From contig JAGZLR010000020.1 in NCBI GenBank assembly GCA_018364635.1, forward strand, positions 1-36,791: a stretch of DNA of 36,791 nucleotides, in the 5' to 3' direction. The position numbers and the translations under genes are program-made. The notes under the pieces were generated by a model, which saw only the letters and a list, made by a program, of their open reading frames with translations, was not told where the DNA came from and ran no database searches. This DNA is from Clostridiales bacterium (GTDB lineage: Bacteria > Bacillota > Clostridia > Lachnospirales > Anaerotignaceae). Numbering within the stretch: position 1 is the first letter of the stretch; the number at the start of each line of letters is the position of its first letter. Below, piece by piece: positions 23,332 through 31,701 of this stretch.

Positions 23332-24366
23332 ATGAAGTGTCGATGGAGTACAATCATGTTAGTTATAGTGATGTCAGTTACTATGATTGGATGTGCTACA
23401 AATTCAAATTCAGAGATGACATCAGATATCTCATCACAAACAGAAATTCCTATGAAGCAGCCAGAAGAAAAGACAGATATTAATATTGGGGTGTTAAAAG
23501 GTCCTACAGGAATAGGCACAGTAAAATTGATGGAAGACAATGCACAGGGGAAATCTTGCAATCAATATCACTTTACAGTGGCTAGTGGGGCAGATGAATT
23601 AACAAGTAAATTGATTTCTGGGGAAGTAGATGTTGCTGCTGTGCCGACAAATTTAGCGGCTGTCCTCTATCAGAAGACAGAAGGAGATATAAAACTTGCG
23701 GCAATTAATACATTGGGAGTTTTATATTTATTGGAAAATGGTGAGGAGGAAGTTGGATCAATTGTAGACTTAGAGGGAAAGAAAATCTATGCATCAGGTC
23801 AAGGATCTGTACCGGAATATGTATTAGATTATATTTTGAAAGAAAATGGTGTTGAAGCCCAGGTAGAATACAAACAGGATCATGCTGAATTAGCCGCTGC
23901 TCTTGCTTCTGGCAATATTGAAATAGGAATGTTACCTGAACCCAATGTTACTAGTGTGATGATGAAAAATGATAAGGTACAGATTGCTTTGGATATGACA
24001 GAAGAGTGGGACAAAGTAAATAAAAAGATGGGGAATGGAGAAAGTAAGCTTGCTATGGGATGTATTGTTGTTAGCGACCGTTTTTTGAAAGACAATCAAG
24101 AAGCATTTCAGCAGTTTTTAGCGGAGTATAAAGAGTCAATTGATTTTACCACCCATTTGAGTGAAACGGCAAAACTTGTAGAGAAATATGAAATTATGCA
24201 GAATGCTACTGCTGCTGAAAAAGCAATTCCTAACTGTAATATTGTTTATATTGATGGAGAGGAAATGAAGGAGACAATTCAATCATTTTATCAGGTTTTA
24301 TTTGAGGCAAATCCAAAATCAGTAGGAGGAAAACTGCCTGATGATTCATTCTACTATATCAAATAA
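23332..24366 (+). CDS. ABC transporter substrate-binding lipoprotein (NitT/TauT/NMT1-like)
   Basis: Extracytoplasmic solute receptor of 344 residues. The signal peptide ends in a lipobox (MIGC, Cys21), followed by a Ser/Asn/Glu-rich linker to about residue 45, so it is lipid-anchored to the outer face of the membrane. The body reads as a type II periplasmic fold of the SsuA/NMT1 class: IGVLKGPTGIGTVKLMED, a VDVAAVPTNLAAVLYQK segment, and an LEGKKIYASGQGSVPEYVLDYILKENG segment that is typical of these receptors. The ligand is not identifiable; sulfonates, nitrate, thiamine precursors and others use this family. It overlaps the permease gene by 26 bp. Confidence 0.88.
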   Translation: MKCRWSTIMLVIVMSVTMIGCATNSNSEMTSDISSQTEIPMKQPEEKTDINIGVLKGPTGIGTVKLMEDNAQGKSCNQYHFTVASGADELTSKLISGEVDVAAVPTNLAAVLYQKTEGDIKLAAINTLGVLYLLENGEEEVGSIVDLEGKKIYASGQGSVPEYVLDYILKENGVEAQVEYKQDHAELAAALASGNIEIGMLPEPNVTSVMMKNDKVQIALDMTEEWDKVNKKMGNGESKLAMGCIVVSDRFLKDNQEAFQQFLAEYKESIDFTTHLSETAKLVEKYEIMQNATAAEKAIPNCNIVYIDGEEMKETIQSFYQVLFEANPKSVGGKLPDDSFYYIK

Positions 24367-25117
24367 GTATCATAAAGTTGTTGTAAAACTTTTTACATTT
24401 GTTATTTGGATTATGCTATGGCAGGTTATATATTGGATTGTAGGAAAAGAAGTATTGATTGTATCTCCCTTCCAGGTTATCGAAAGAATTTTAGAACTTA
24501 TCAGAGACAAGAGTTTTTTTATTCAGATTGGTATGTCTTTTATAAGAGTGTTGTTAGGATTTATTTTGGCAGTATTTTTGGGATTAGTTGCTGGCATTTT
24601 AACAGGAAAAAGCGATTTGTTTTACGAAATATTATCACCTTTTTTTCATGTAATACAGGCAACACCTGTGGCATCTTTTATTATTTTGGCGCTGATTTGG
24701 ATTAAAACAGGATATGTTCCAGTCTTTATCGCATTTTTAATTGTTTTTCCTATTGTCACAAGCAATATTGCTACAGGAGTAAAACAGGTAGATAGAAAAC
24801 TTTTAGAGATGTCGAAAGTTTTTCAGTTCTCTTTAAATAAGAAGCTACAGTATATCTACTACCCTGCAATTTTGCCATATTTTATGTCAGCCTGCCGGAC
24901 AGGTATCGGGCTTGCATGGAAATCTGCCATTGCTGCAGAAGTAATCTGTACTCCGGTTTTCTCCATTGGTAAAAGTTTGTATGAGTCCAAAATTTATTTA
25001 GAGACTTTGGATCTTTTTGCATGGACAGCTACAGTTGTAGTGCTCAGCATATTGATTGAAAAAATTTTTGGCATGTTGATGCATAAGCTGACAGAGAGGA
25101 TGGATCGAGCTCTATGA
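24341..25117 (+). CDS. ABC transporter permease (NitT/TauT type)
   Basis: 258-residue membrane protein with about six TM segments, of the BPD_transp_1/SsuC-TauC class. The coupling region is visible as KQVDRKLLEMSKVFQFSLNKKLQYIYYPAILPYFMSACRTGIGLAWKSAIAAEVI, the EAA-type loop that contacts the ATPase. ATG 24341 follows AGGAGG and overlaps the receptor gene, and its stop overlaps the ATPase start (ATGA). It forms the transmembrane channel of the importer with the flanking genes. Confidence 0.93.
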   Translation: MIHSTISNKYHKVVVKLFTFVIWIMLWQVIYWIVGKEVLIVSPFQVIERILELIRDKSFFIQIGMSFIRVLLGFILAVFLGLVAGILTGKSDLFYEILSPFFHVIQATPVASFIILALIWIKTGYVPVFIAFLIVFPIVTSNIATGVKQVDRKLLEMSKVFQFSLNKKLQYIYYPAILPYFMSACRTGIGLAWKSAIAAEVICTPVFSIGKSLYESKIYLETLDLFAWTATVVVLSILIEKIFGMLMHKLTERMDRAL

Positions 25118-25779
25118 TTGAAATGATTCATGTGGAAAAGAAATATAAAAAAGTCGTCTTTAGTAATATAAACATTTCCCTTTTTGAAAAAGGTGTCTAT
25201 TGTCTTATGGGACCATCAGGCAGTGGGAAAACAACATTTTTGCGTTTGATGATGGGACTAGAGCAGCCAGACAAAGGAGAGGTCATCCAAAGAGCAAACA
25301 AAATATCTGTTGTATTTCAGGAAAATCGTCTACTGAAACAGCTGACATGTTTGGAAAATATTAAAGTTACTGGAGTTACAGAAGAAAGAGCCTCTGAGTT
25401 TTTAAAGTTTTTTGGACTGGAGGAAGCTGCTGGGCAGTATCCAGAACAGTTAAGTGGAGGAATGGCACGCAGATGTGCTTTGGCGAGAGCTGCGGCTTTT
25501 GATGGGGATCTTTTTTTGTTAGATGAACCTTTCACTGGTATTGACCTATGCCAAAAAGAAAAGATTCTATATTGGTTAAAAAAACAGTCAAAAGAAAAAT
25601 TGGTAGTATTGGCAACCCATGATTTATGGGAATGTGCACAAATCAGCGATGAAATCCTTTTTTTTAACCCCCAGTCATTTGAACAAATTCAGAGAATCTC
25701 AATGAAGGAAAAGGGATCGCTGGAAAAAAGGATGGATTTTCTAAAAAGCTTCTTTATACAAAAGGAAGAAAATATTTAA
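25114..25779 (+). CDS. ABC transporter ATP-binding protein (NitT/TauT type)
   Basis: 221-residue cytoplasmic ATPase of the importer. Walker A GPSGSGKTT, Q-loop VVFQENRLL, signature LSGGMARRCALARA, Walker B LFLLDEPFTGID and the H-loop ATHDLWEC are all present. It is somewhat shorter than usual for SsuB/TauB-type ATPases (about 240-260). It overlaps the permease stop by 4 bp and ends the unit. No terminator is plain in the following 98 bp. Confidence 0.95.
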   Translation: MIEMIHVEKKYKKVVFSNINISLFEKGVYCLMGPSGSGKTTFLRLMMGLEQPDKGEVIQRANKISVVFQENRLLKQLTCLENIKVTGVTEERASEFLKFFGLEEAAGQYPEQLSGGMARRCALARAAAFDGDLFLLDEPFTGIDLCQKEKILYWLKKQSKEKLVVLATHDLWECAQISDEILFFNPQSFEQIQRISMKEKGSLEKRMDFLKSFFIQKEENI

Positions 25780-25877
25780 AATTTATGATCTTCTATTGAC
25801 ATTTTCGTGGAAAACAGGTAAACATATATCATGTATACTTATCAAAAAAATTTTATTAAAATGGAGTGTGATTTTTT

Positions 25878-27119
25878 GTGGTTGAACCCGGGAGTTATTG
25901 GTTACTTCTGATACTTGTTGTTTTAGTTGGTGGATCTGCTTTTTTTTCGGCGTCTGAGACAGCGTTAACATCTCTAAGTAAAATCCGTCTTAGAAATATG
26001 ATGGAAGATAAGGTGAGAAATGCGGATAAGATTAGTCGGTTGGTGGAACACCCAGGAAAACTGTTAAGTACCATTTTGGTAGGCAATAACCTTGTGAATA
26101 TCTGTGCCTCATCCTTAGCGACATATGTTGCTATGAGCATTAATCCAACAGCAGGTGTTGGTATTGCTACAATTGTAATGACAATTGTGATACTTATTTT
26201 TGGTGAGATTACTCCAAAGACTGTGGCAGCGCAGAATTCAGAAAAAATATCCCTGAAAGTAGCCGGACTGATTGGGCTGTTAGAATTTTTGTTTACCCCT
26301 GTAATTGTCGTGCTGAATGTAGTGACAAGTTTGATTATGCGGTTATTTGGTGTGGATTTGGATAAGAAAAATCCAATCATTACAGAAGAAGAACTGAAAA
26401 CAATGGTGACAGTTGGGCATGAAGAAGGGGTGTTAGAACCGGATGAAAAGAACATGATTAATAATGTATTTGATTTCGGAGATTCAAAAGCAAAGGATAT
26501 CATGACCCCTAGGACGGATATTGTTGCAGTTGATATTTTAGCTGGTTATGATGAGGTTATAAATATATTCAAGGAAGAACATTTTTCTAAACTTCCGGTG
26601 TATAAGGATACCATTGATAATATCATAGGTGTTATTTCTCTAAAGGATATTATGTTTATCGACAAAGAGGAATTTCAAATTGAACGCTACATGAGAGAGC
26701 CGTTTTACTCCTATGAGACAAAAGGTGTGTCAGAATTATTTAGTCAAATGAAGGCCCAGAGGTTATCCGTAGCAATTATTTTAGATGAATACGGTGGCAC
26801 GGCTGGTATGGTAACAATGGAAGATATTATTGAAGAGATTATGGGTGAAATTGTTGATGAGTATGATGAATTTTCGGAAGAGATTCAGCAAGTAGCTGAA
26901 AAAGAGTATTTAATTGACGGTTTGGCGAGAATTGATGATGTCAATGAAGCGTTAGGCACCAATTTTGAGTCAGAGGATATGGATACCATCGGCGGGTTCG
27001 TCATAGGATATCTTGGCAGGTTTCCCAATACTGGAGAAAAACTTAACATTGACGAGCATAAAGTCATTATTGAGAAAGCAGATCGAAATAGAGTCAGCAT
27101 GTTGAGAATTTTTCTTTGA
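25878..27119 (+). CDS. CNNM/CorC-family membrane protein (hemolysin-like, DUF21-CBS-CorC)
   Basis: 413 residues. An N-terminal CNNM/DUF21 domain with three or four TM segments (AFFSASETALTSLSK and the LVGNNLVNICASSLATY segment are typical), two CBS domains (about 200-320, with MTPRTDIVAVD and LDEYGGTAGMVTMEDIIEEIMGEI), and a C-terminal CorC_HlyC domain (about 335-413). The family is linked to Mg2+/Co2+ transport or efflux and is often misnamed hemolysin. GTG 25878 is the only start that fits the frame; its GGAG is about 12 bp upstream, a little far. A TTGACA at 25796-25801 lies upstream but no -10 is spaced well. Followed by a terminator. Confidence 0.9.
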   Translation: MVEPGSYWLLLILVVLVGGSAFFSASETALTSLSKIRLRNMMEDKVRNADKISRLVEHPGKLLSTILVGNNLVNICASSLATYVAMSINPTAGVGIATIVMTIVILIFGEITPKTVAAQNSEKISLKVAGLIGLLEFLFTPVIVVLNVVTSLIMRLFGVDLDKKNPIITEEELKTMVTVGHEEGVLEPDEKNMINNVFDFGDSKAKDIMTPRTDIVAVDILAGYDEVINIFKEEHFSKLPVYKDTIDNIIGVISLKDIMFIDKEEFQIERYMREPFYSYETKGVSELFSQMKAQRLSVAIILDEYGGTAGMVTMEDIIEEIMGEIVDEYDEFSEEIQQVAEKEYLIDGLARIDDVNEALGTNFESEDMDTIGGFVIGYLGRFPNTGEKLNIDEHKVIIEKADRNRVSMLRIFL

Positions 27120-27159
27120 TGCGTAAGAAAAATACAATATTTATTATAATCGCAGACAG

Positions 27160-27187
27160 AGAGTACGGATTGTCCGTACTCTTTTTT
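27160..27187 (+). terminator. Terminator after the CNNM/CorC gene
   Basis: AGAGTACGGA / TCCGTACTCT, a perfect 10-bp stem with a 3-nt loop followed by T5 or more. Confidence 0.92.
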
Positions 27188-27195
27188 GTATGTCG

Positions 27196-27224
27196 TTGCG
27201 AAAGCGCAGTGCCTATGATAAAAT
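27196..27224 (+). promoter_or_regulatory. Putative promoter of the tsaE-tsaB-rimI-lon unit
   Basis: TTGCGA (27196-27201), 17-nt spacer, TAAAAT (27219-27224), about 58 bp before tsaE. Confidence 0.55.
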
Positions 27225-27282
27225 AATAAAAATAGACCAATCAACAAGTAATGTTAGTTTTTTTTAGAAAGGAAAAGCAGTT

Positions 27283-27714
27283 ATGATATGTAGATCTAAC
27301 AGCGCAGAGGAAACAAGGCAATTTGCTTATCAGTTAGGTAAAAAAGCAAAGTCAGGCGATATATTTTGTTTGGATGGGGACCTAGGTGTAGGAAAAACAG
27401 TGTTTACACAGGGGTTTGCCTCTGGACTAGGAGTGTCTGATCCATATATCACAAGCCCTACGTTTACGATTATTAACGAATATGAGGGCAGATTAAAATT
27501 ATTTCATTTTGATGTTTATCGGATTACTTCTATTGAGGAGATGGATGATACTGGATATGAGGAGTATTTCTTTTCTGATGGTGTGTGTTTAGTAGAATGG
27601 GCTGAACTGATAAAAGAGATTATACCAGAAAAAGCAGTTTGGATTAAAATTAGCAAAGACCTTTCACAGGGGGAGAATTTTAGATTGATTGATGTTGGAG
27701 GAGACAAGAAATGA
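27283..27714 (+). CDS. tsaE: tRNA threonylcarbamoyladenosine biosynthesis ATPase TsaE
   Basis: ATPase that works with TsaB and TsaD in making the t6A modification at position 37 of ANN-decoding tRNAs. 143 residues, standard size. The P-loop GDLGVGKTVFTQG is near residue 33, ITSPTFTIINEYEG follows, and FHFDVYRI and CLVEWAELI complete the family pattern. It overlaps tsaB by 4 bp (ATGA), and rimI follows, the usual Firmicute order. tsaD itself is not seen in the window. Confidence 0.95.
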   Translation: MICRSNSAEETRQFAYQLGKKAKSGDIFCLDGDLGVGKTVFTQGFASGLGVSDPYITSPTFTIINEYEGRLKLFHFDVYRITSIEEMDDTGYEEYFFSDGVCLVEWAELIKEIIPEKAVWIKISKDLSQGENFRLIDVGGDKK

Positions 27715-28436
27715 AAATATTGGCCATAGAAGCATCTGGATTGGTGGCAAGCGTGGCGTTGATAGAGAATGACAAGCTAGTTGCAGAATATACAATTAAC
27801 AATAAATTAACACATTCTCAGACAATTATGCCAATGATTGAGGAGATTTGTAACCTGACAGAATTAGAGCTTTCAACAATTGACTATATAGCATGTTCTT
27901 CAGGACCAGGTTCATTTACAGGGCTTCGTATTGGTGCGGCCACTGCAAAAGGTTTGGCGCTAGGGTTGAATATTCCTGTGATTCCAGTGCCTACCCTGGA
28001 TGCTTTAGCATATAATATTTTTGATACCCAATGTCTTATCTGTCCAATAATGGATGCACGCCGGCAACAAGTGTATACAGCAATTTATGAGTGGAAAGAG
28101 GATGATCTTTGCTGTATCTCTGATCCTGCTGCATTGCCTATAGATGAAATTATTCAAAAAGCAGAAAGTTTTGGTCGAAAGATAGTTTTCCTTGGGGATG
28201 GTGTACCTGTTTATCGAAAAAGACTGTTGGAGCAAGAGAATTTTGTTTTGGCACCAGCAAACTGCAATATGCAAAAAGCGTCTTCTGTAGCGGCACTTGG
28301 ACAGGTGATTGCGAAAAAAGGAAACTGGGTAAAGGGAGATGCGTTTGCTCCTATTTATTTGAGAAAATCTCAAGCTGAAAGGGAGCTGGAAGAAAAAAAT
28401 AGACACTCCACGGAGGAGAAAGAATGTACAAAATAA
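27711..28436 (+). CDS. tsaB: tRNA threonylcarbamoyladenosine biosynthesis protein TsaB
   Basis: Non-catalytic ASKHA-fold partner of TsaD in t6A synthesis. 241 residues. The N-terminus MKILAIEASGLVASVALIEN and CSSGPGSFTGLRIGAATAKGLALGL are diagnostic, followed by DARRQQVYTAIYEW. GGAGGAGACAAG precedes ATG 27711. It overlaps tsaE by 4 bp and rimI by 13 bp, so the three are translated together. Confidence 0.95.
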   Translation: MKILAIEASGLVASVALIENDKLVAEYTINNKLTHSQTIMPMIEEICNLTELELSTIDYIACSSGPGSFTGLRIGAATAKGLALGLNIPVIPVPTLDALAYNIFDTQCLICPIMDARRQQVYTAIYEWKEDDLCCISDPAALPIDEIIQKAESFGRKIVFLGDGVPVYRKRLLEQENFVLAPANCNMQKASSVAALGQVIAKKGNWVKGDAFAPIYLRKSQAERELEEKNRHSTEEKECTK

Positions 28437-28894
28437 AAAGAATGACAGAAGAGCATATCGATGACGTAGCAGAAATTGAAAAGGAATGCTTTACTATCGC
28501 ATGGACAAAAGAAGACTTTGACCGCGAAATGAAAAATAATATGGCATATTACTTTGTTGCTGAATCGGAAGGTAAGATTGTTGGGTATGCCGGATTATGG
28601 CATGTAGTAAATGAAGGACAAATTACGAATGTGGCTGTGTTGGAGGAATATAGAAAACAAGGCATTGGAGCAGCATTTATGGAGGCATTTATTGATCTGG
28701 CAAAACGGCTGGAGATGATTGGTCTTACTCTTGAGGTAAAGATTAGTAATTTGGAGGCGCAAAGATTGTATACCCGTTATGGGTTTCGTCCAGAAGGATT
28801 TCGCAAACACTATTATCAGGACACTGGTGAAGATGCGGTAATTATGTGGAAATATTTTGAAAACTATGAAAATTTTCAAGAAGTGAAAGAATGA
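28424..28894 (+). CDS. rimI: Ribosomal protein S18 alanine N-acetyltransferase RimI
   Basis: GNAT-family N-acetyltransferase, 156 residues. The acetyl-CoA binding motif A appears as NVAVLEEYRKQGIGAAFMEAFIDLAK, followed by LEVKISNLEAQRLYTRYGF, the typical RimI ending pattern. In Firmicutes rimI follows tsaB, supporting the name, although the real protein target in this lineage is inferred. GGAGGAG lies before ATG 28424. Confidence 0.92.
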   Translation: MYKIKRMTEEHIDDVAEIEKECFTIAWTKEDFDREMKNNMAYYFVAESEGKIVGYAGLWHVVNEGQITNVAVLEEYRKQGIGAAFMEAFIDLAKRLEMIGLTLEVKISNLEAQRLYTRYGFRPEGFRKHYYQDTGEDAVIMWKYFENYENFQEVKE

Positions 28895-28927
28895 TAATTT
28901 GTTTCCAAAGGAAAAGAGGTGGATCGT

Positions 28928-31372
28928 ATGAGAGGAAAGGAACTGGATTACACGCAACTGAAAAATTATTGTAGTGGAGATGATTTTCCTTTTGAGGACA
29001 CTGACCAATTAGATAGCCTAGACGGTTTTATTGGGCAGGAAAGAGGTGTAAATGCTTTTGATTTTGGGTTAAGAGTGAAAATGAAAGGCTATAATATTTA
29101 TATGGCAGGCCCAAGTGGAACTGGAAAGACAACGTATGCAAGAAAAAGTACAGAAAAGATTGCAATGGAGGAAAAAATTCCATACGATTGGTGCTATGTC
29201 TATAATTTTAATGATCCAAGAAGTCCCTTGGCTTTACGCTTTGAGCCAGGGAAAGGTAAGCAATTTAAAGATGATATGGCAGAACTGGTGGAAGTCTTTC
29301 GAACAGAGATTCAAAAAGTGTTTAACTCAGATGACTATGAAAACCAGAAAAGTGATCTTTTAAAAGAATATGAAGACCGACGGGATAGTCTGATGAAAGA
29401 ACTTTCAGATATGGCAAAAGAAAACGGATTTGGTTTGAAGTCTACAAGTTCTGGAATCTATTTTCTTCCAATCCTGAATGGGGAAACAATTGATGAAGAG
29501 CAGTATGATCAGCTGTCAGAGGAAGAAAAAGAAAAAATCAATGGATCTTCTGGTATTGTTCAGGAAAAAGCTACAGAGATTATGCGATTAGTACGGGATA
29601 TAGAGCGTGACAGCAAGAAAGCTACAGATGATTTGAATTATAAAATTGGTATGTTTGCCATTGGTCATTATATCAGTTCGGTTCAGGAGAAATATAAAGA
29701 GTATGATAGAGTATTGAAGTATGTTGAAGCAGTACAAGAGGATGTACTGGAAAATATTTCGGAATTTATTGAGGATGAGCCAGCAGAAGATGAGAATTTG
29801 TCCTCTCTTTTCCCAATTCTTTCCAAAAAAAGCGGTGAGGATATTACATTAAAATATAGAGTTAATTTACTGGTGGATAATTCTGAGACAAAAGGTGCAC
29901 CAGTAATTGTTGATTTTAATCCTACGTATTACAATTTGGTTGGAGAGGTTGAATATGATAGTGAATTTGGCAATCTCACAACAGATTTTATGAAAATTAA
30001 AGGTGGGTTGTTCCATAAGGCGAATGGTGGATATTTGATTGTTCAGGCACAGGATATTTTAACGAATGTCCAGGCTTGGGAAGCTGTACGGCGAGTGATT
30101 AAGACAAAAGAAATTTCTATGGAAAGTTTGAGAGAACAGCTGGGAGCAGTAGCTATGCCTACGTTGAAACCAGAACCGATTCCGGTGAATATCAAAGTGA
30201 TTATGATTGGCAGCAGTTATTATTATGAAATGCTCAATGAGTATGACGAAGAATTTCAAAAGTTATTTAAAATACGTGCCGATTTTGATTACGAGATGCC
30301 TAGAACTCAGAAAAATATTATGGATATGGCAAAGTTTATCCATGATTTTTCTGTAAAAGAAAAAACAGGACCTTTCGATGCTAGTGCTGTGGCAAAGGTC
30401 GTTGAATTGTCTTCTCGTATGGCGCAACGACAGGATAAACTTTCTACAAGATTTAATCAGATTGTGGAAATTTTATGTGAAGCGGCTACATGGGCGCATT
30501 TGCAACAAGATTCTATGATTACGGCAGGTCATGTACAAAAAGCCATAGATGAAAAGGAACAGAGACTAAAATTATATGAGGAAAAACTGGATGAAATGCT
30601 AGAAGAAGGGGTTGTTATGATTGATACCAGCGGTAGTAAGGTAGGACAGATCAACGGCCTTGCTGTTTTGGATATGGGCAGTTATGAATTTGGAAATCCT
30701 TCCAGGATTACAGCGACAACCTATATTGGCATGTCTGGTATTGTAAATATTGAGAAAGAAGCGGATATGAGCGGCTCTACGCATAATAAAGGGGTCCAGA
30801 TTATTACAGGTTATCTTGGACAGAAGTATGCCCAGGAATTTCCACTTTCTATGTCTTGCCGAATCTGTTTTGAGCAAAATTACGGGGGAATTGATGGAGA
30901 TAGTGCATCTAGTACAGAACTGTACTGTATCTTATCAAGTTTGTCTGAGTTGCCAATTAATCAGGAGTTAGCGGTAACAGGCTCAGTCAATCAAAGAGGA
31001 GAGATTCAGGCAATCGGTGGCGTGACATATAAAATTGAAGGATTTTTTGATTTGTGCCGAAAGCGTGGTCTAACAGGCAGTCAAGGTGTTATTATTCCAA
31101 TTTCCAATGTTAAGGATCTTGTTTTGAAAGACGAAGTGGTAGAAGCGGTTAAAAATGGAGTGTTCCATATTTACCCAATTCATACAATAGATGAGGGCAT
31201 TGAACTGCTGACTGGTGTTGAGGCGGGTACGATAGACGAGTCAGGACGATATCCAATCCATACAGTTCATGGGAAAGTGATGAAAAAACTCAAAGAGTAT
31301 TATCACAAAGCTATGGGAGATCAGCCGATAAGAAAAAGTACAGTTAAACCGAAAAAAATAAAAAATAACTAA
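28928..31372 (+). CDS. LonB-like ATP-dependent protease (AAA+ with C-terminal Lon peptidase domain)
   Basis: Soluble AAA+ serine protease of about 814 residues, of the LonB/COG1067 type that lacks the N-terminal substrate domain of classic Lon. The Walker A GPSGTGKTT is at 61-69, unusually close to the N-terminus. A helical insertion of about 200 residues (RTEIQKVFN to DEPAEDEN) splits the AAA domain, followed by KGGLFHKANGGYLIVQAQDIL (Walker B region) and a sensor helix. The Lon domain keeps the catalytic dyad: Ser659 in DGDSAS and Lys702 in GGVTYKIEG, 43 residues apart as in classic Lon. ATG 28928 is preferred over GTG 28919 because AAGAGGTG (28914-28921) is spaced well from it. A basic tail ends the protein. 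It probably shares the tsaE promoter and ends at a strong terminator. Confidence 0.92.
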   Translation: MRGKELDYTQLKNYCSGDDFPFEDTDQLDSLDGFIGQERGVNAFDFGLRVKMKGYNIYMAGPSGTGKTTYARKSTEKIAMEEKIPYDWCYVYNFNDPRSPLALRFEPGKGKQFKDDMAELVEVFRTEIQKVFNSDDYENQKSDLLKEYEDRRDSLMKELSDMAKENGFGLKSTSSGIYFLPILNGETIDEEQYDQLSEEEKEKINGSSGIVQEKATEIMRLVRDIERDSKKATDDLNYKIGMFAIGHYISSVQEKYKEYDRVLKYVEAVQEDVLENISEFIEDEPAEDENLSSLFPILSKKSGEDITLKYRVNLLVDNSETKGAPVIVDFNPTYYNLVGEVEYDSEFGNLTTDFMKIKGGLFHKANGGYLIVQAQDILTNVQAWEAVRRVIKTKEISMESLREQLGAVAMPTLKPEPIPVNIKVIMIGSSYYYEMLNEYDEEFQKLFKIRADFDYEMPRTQKNIMDMAKFIHDFSVKEKTGPFDASAVAKVVELSSRMAQRQDKLSTRFNQIVEILCEAATWAHLQQDSMITAGHVQKAIDEKEQRLKLYEEKLDEMLEEGVVMIDTSGSKVGQINGLAVLDMGSYEFGNPSRITATTYIGMSGIVNIEKEADMSGSTHNKGVQIITGYLGQKYAQEFPLSMSCRICFEQNYGGIDGDSASSTELYCILSSLSELPINQELAVTGSVNQRGEIQAIGGVTYKIEGFFDLCRKRGLTGSQGVIIPISNVKDLVLKDEVVEAVKNGVFHIYPIHTIDEGIELLTGVEAGTIDESGRYPIHTVHGKVMKKLKEYYHKAMGDQPIRKSTVKPKKIKNN

Positions 31373-31376
31373 GTTC

Positions 31377-31406
31377 AAAAAGCACAGAATGGTTTCTGTG
31401 CTTTTT
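31377..31406 (+). terminator. Terminator after the LonB-like gene
   Basis: AAAAAGCACAGAA / TTTCTGTGCTTTTT, a near-perfect stem with a short loop and T-tail. Confidence 0.93.
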
Positions 31407-31701
31407 ATCTTTTGGGTGAAAAGATAAAAGTGAATTGATAGAAAGAGTATAATTGATTGACTTGCGAGGAGTCTACAAAAATGATGTTCTTATTAGATTT
31501 GCTGAAGAAATTCGTTTATTGAGTAATTTTGTAGAAAGCTAAAATTTTTTATGGTTGTCAAAGAAATCAGTTTCTTGATACCCAATAATATGTTATAGAC
31601 TAAAAATTTGTAGAGGTTTTACATACTTTTGATGCTTGTTTTTTACGGTTGAATATATTATGGTAAGGGAAAGAAAATATATATCACAGAGGTTTTATTA
31701 A
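31407..31701. other. AT-rich intergenic region, no gene seen
   Basis: About 295 bp. Short frames occur, such as a 29-codon TTG-started frame at 31453-31542 and a 15-codon ATG frame near 31551, without convincing ribosome binding sites. A weak promoter-like TTGTTT-17-TATGGT ends near 31664 and may serve the cysteine desulfurase gene. I see no molybdenum-cofactor riboswitch or other known RNA. Confidence 0.4.

Noticed and set aside
25895..26503. 202-codon minus-strand frame across the CNNM/CorC gene
   Set aside because: Antisense to a clear protein family, without ribosome binding site or family resemblance.
31453..31542. Short TTG-started frame in the gap before the cysteine desulfurase gene
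   Set aside because: Only 29 codons, no convincing ribosome binding site and no recognisable family; recorded as intergenic.
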